From assembly GCF_001039355.2 (NCBI RefSeq), contig NW_019774203.1:1-51893 (forward strand): DNA of 51,893 bases, read 5' to 3'. Positions 51,804 to 51,893 of this stretch are shown piece after piece. This stretch comes from Lingula anatina. Taxonomy: Eukaryota > Brachiopoda > Lingulata > Lingulida > Lingulidae. The translations under genes and the position numbers were made by a program. Below the pieces are notes generated by a model. That model did not search any database, was not told the origin of the DNA, and was given only the letters and a program-made list of their open reading frames with translations. Numbering within the stretch: position 1 is the first letter of the stretch; each line of letters starts with the position of its first letter.

Positions 51804-51893
51804 GGGGGGGGGGGGGGGGGGGGGCAAAAAACTTTTCCCCCAGGGGGTTAAAACCCGGGGGAAAAGGGGAAAAAATTTAGTCCGGTTCCGGGG
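51804..51893. other. Low-quality contig end
   Basis: A long G run is followed by homopolymer-swollen text (CCCCC, GGGGG, AAAAAA in close succession) unlike the rest of the window. This is typical of unreliable base calls at a read end. Confidence 0.7.

Overview
The window is animal nuclear DNA, not microbial. It is AT-rich, its genes are split by introns with GT-AG borders, it has a eukaryotic tRNA-Lys gene, and it is crowded with transposons, foldback MITEs and microsatellites. Gene content and repeat style suggest a marine invertebrate such as a mollusc or another lophotrochozoan, or an invertebrate deuterostome; I cannot fix the phylum from this sequence. Isolated N bases and a homopolymer-rich last 90 bases suggest the window is one contig of a shotgun assembly.

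Layout. 0-3.2 kb: one orphan exon-like ORF, a dispersed repeat, a tandem repeat carrying nuclear-receptor-type half-sites, and a tRNA-derived SINE. 3.3-7.1 kb: a degraded DIRS-type tyrosine-recombinase retrotransposon (gag, RT, RNase H, YR) with inverted ends. 7.2-9.2 kb: a broken MULE-like transposase. 13.2-14.9 kb: three minus-strand exons giving the N-terminal third of an aldo-keto reductase. 16.3-19.1 kb: a 2,623-bp DNA transposon with a basic-protein ORF, inserted into a 215-bp MITE.

20.7-31.6 kb: a complete plus-strand gene for a K+-dependent Na+/Ca2+ exchanger (SLC24/NCKX family). All ten coding positions join in phase (533 or 534 residues), and exon 4 exists in two tandem versions that can only be used one at a time. 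33.5-34.2 kb: a minus-strand fragment of a Penelope-like retroelement. 34.4-43.8 kb: a complete or near-complete minus-strand class B1 (secretin-family) GPCR, twelve coding exons that join in phase to 556 residues and most resemble CRF/DH44-type receptors. A plus-strand tRNA-Lys(CTT) gene sits in one of its introns. 44-51.9 kb: no convincing gene; MITEs, microsatellites and a possible 5' UTR exon.

The exchanger and the GPCR are convergent, with their 3' ends about 2.8 kb apart around the Penelope fragment. They are neighbours, not a pathway. The most notable structures are the duplicated exchanger exon, the nested transposon whose boundaries are fixed by exact arithmetic against intact MITE copies, and the related short MITE families (mostly 3-bp target duplications) scattered through introns and intergenic DNA.
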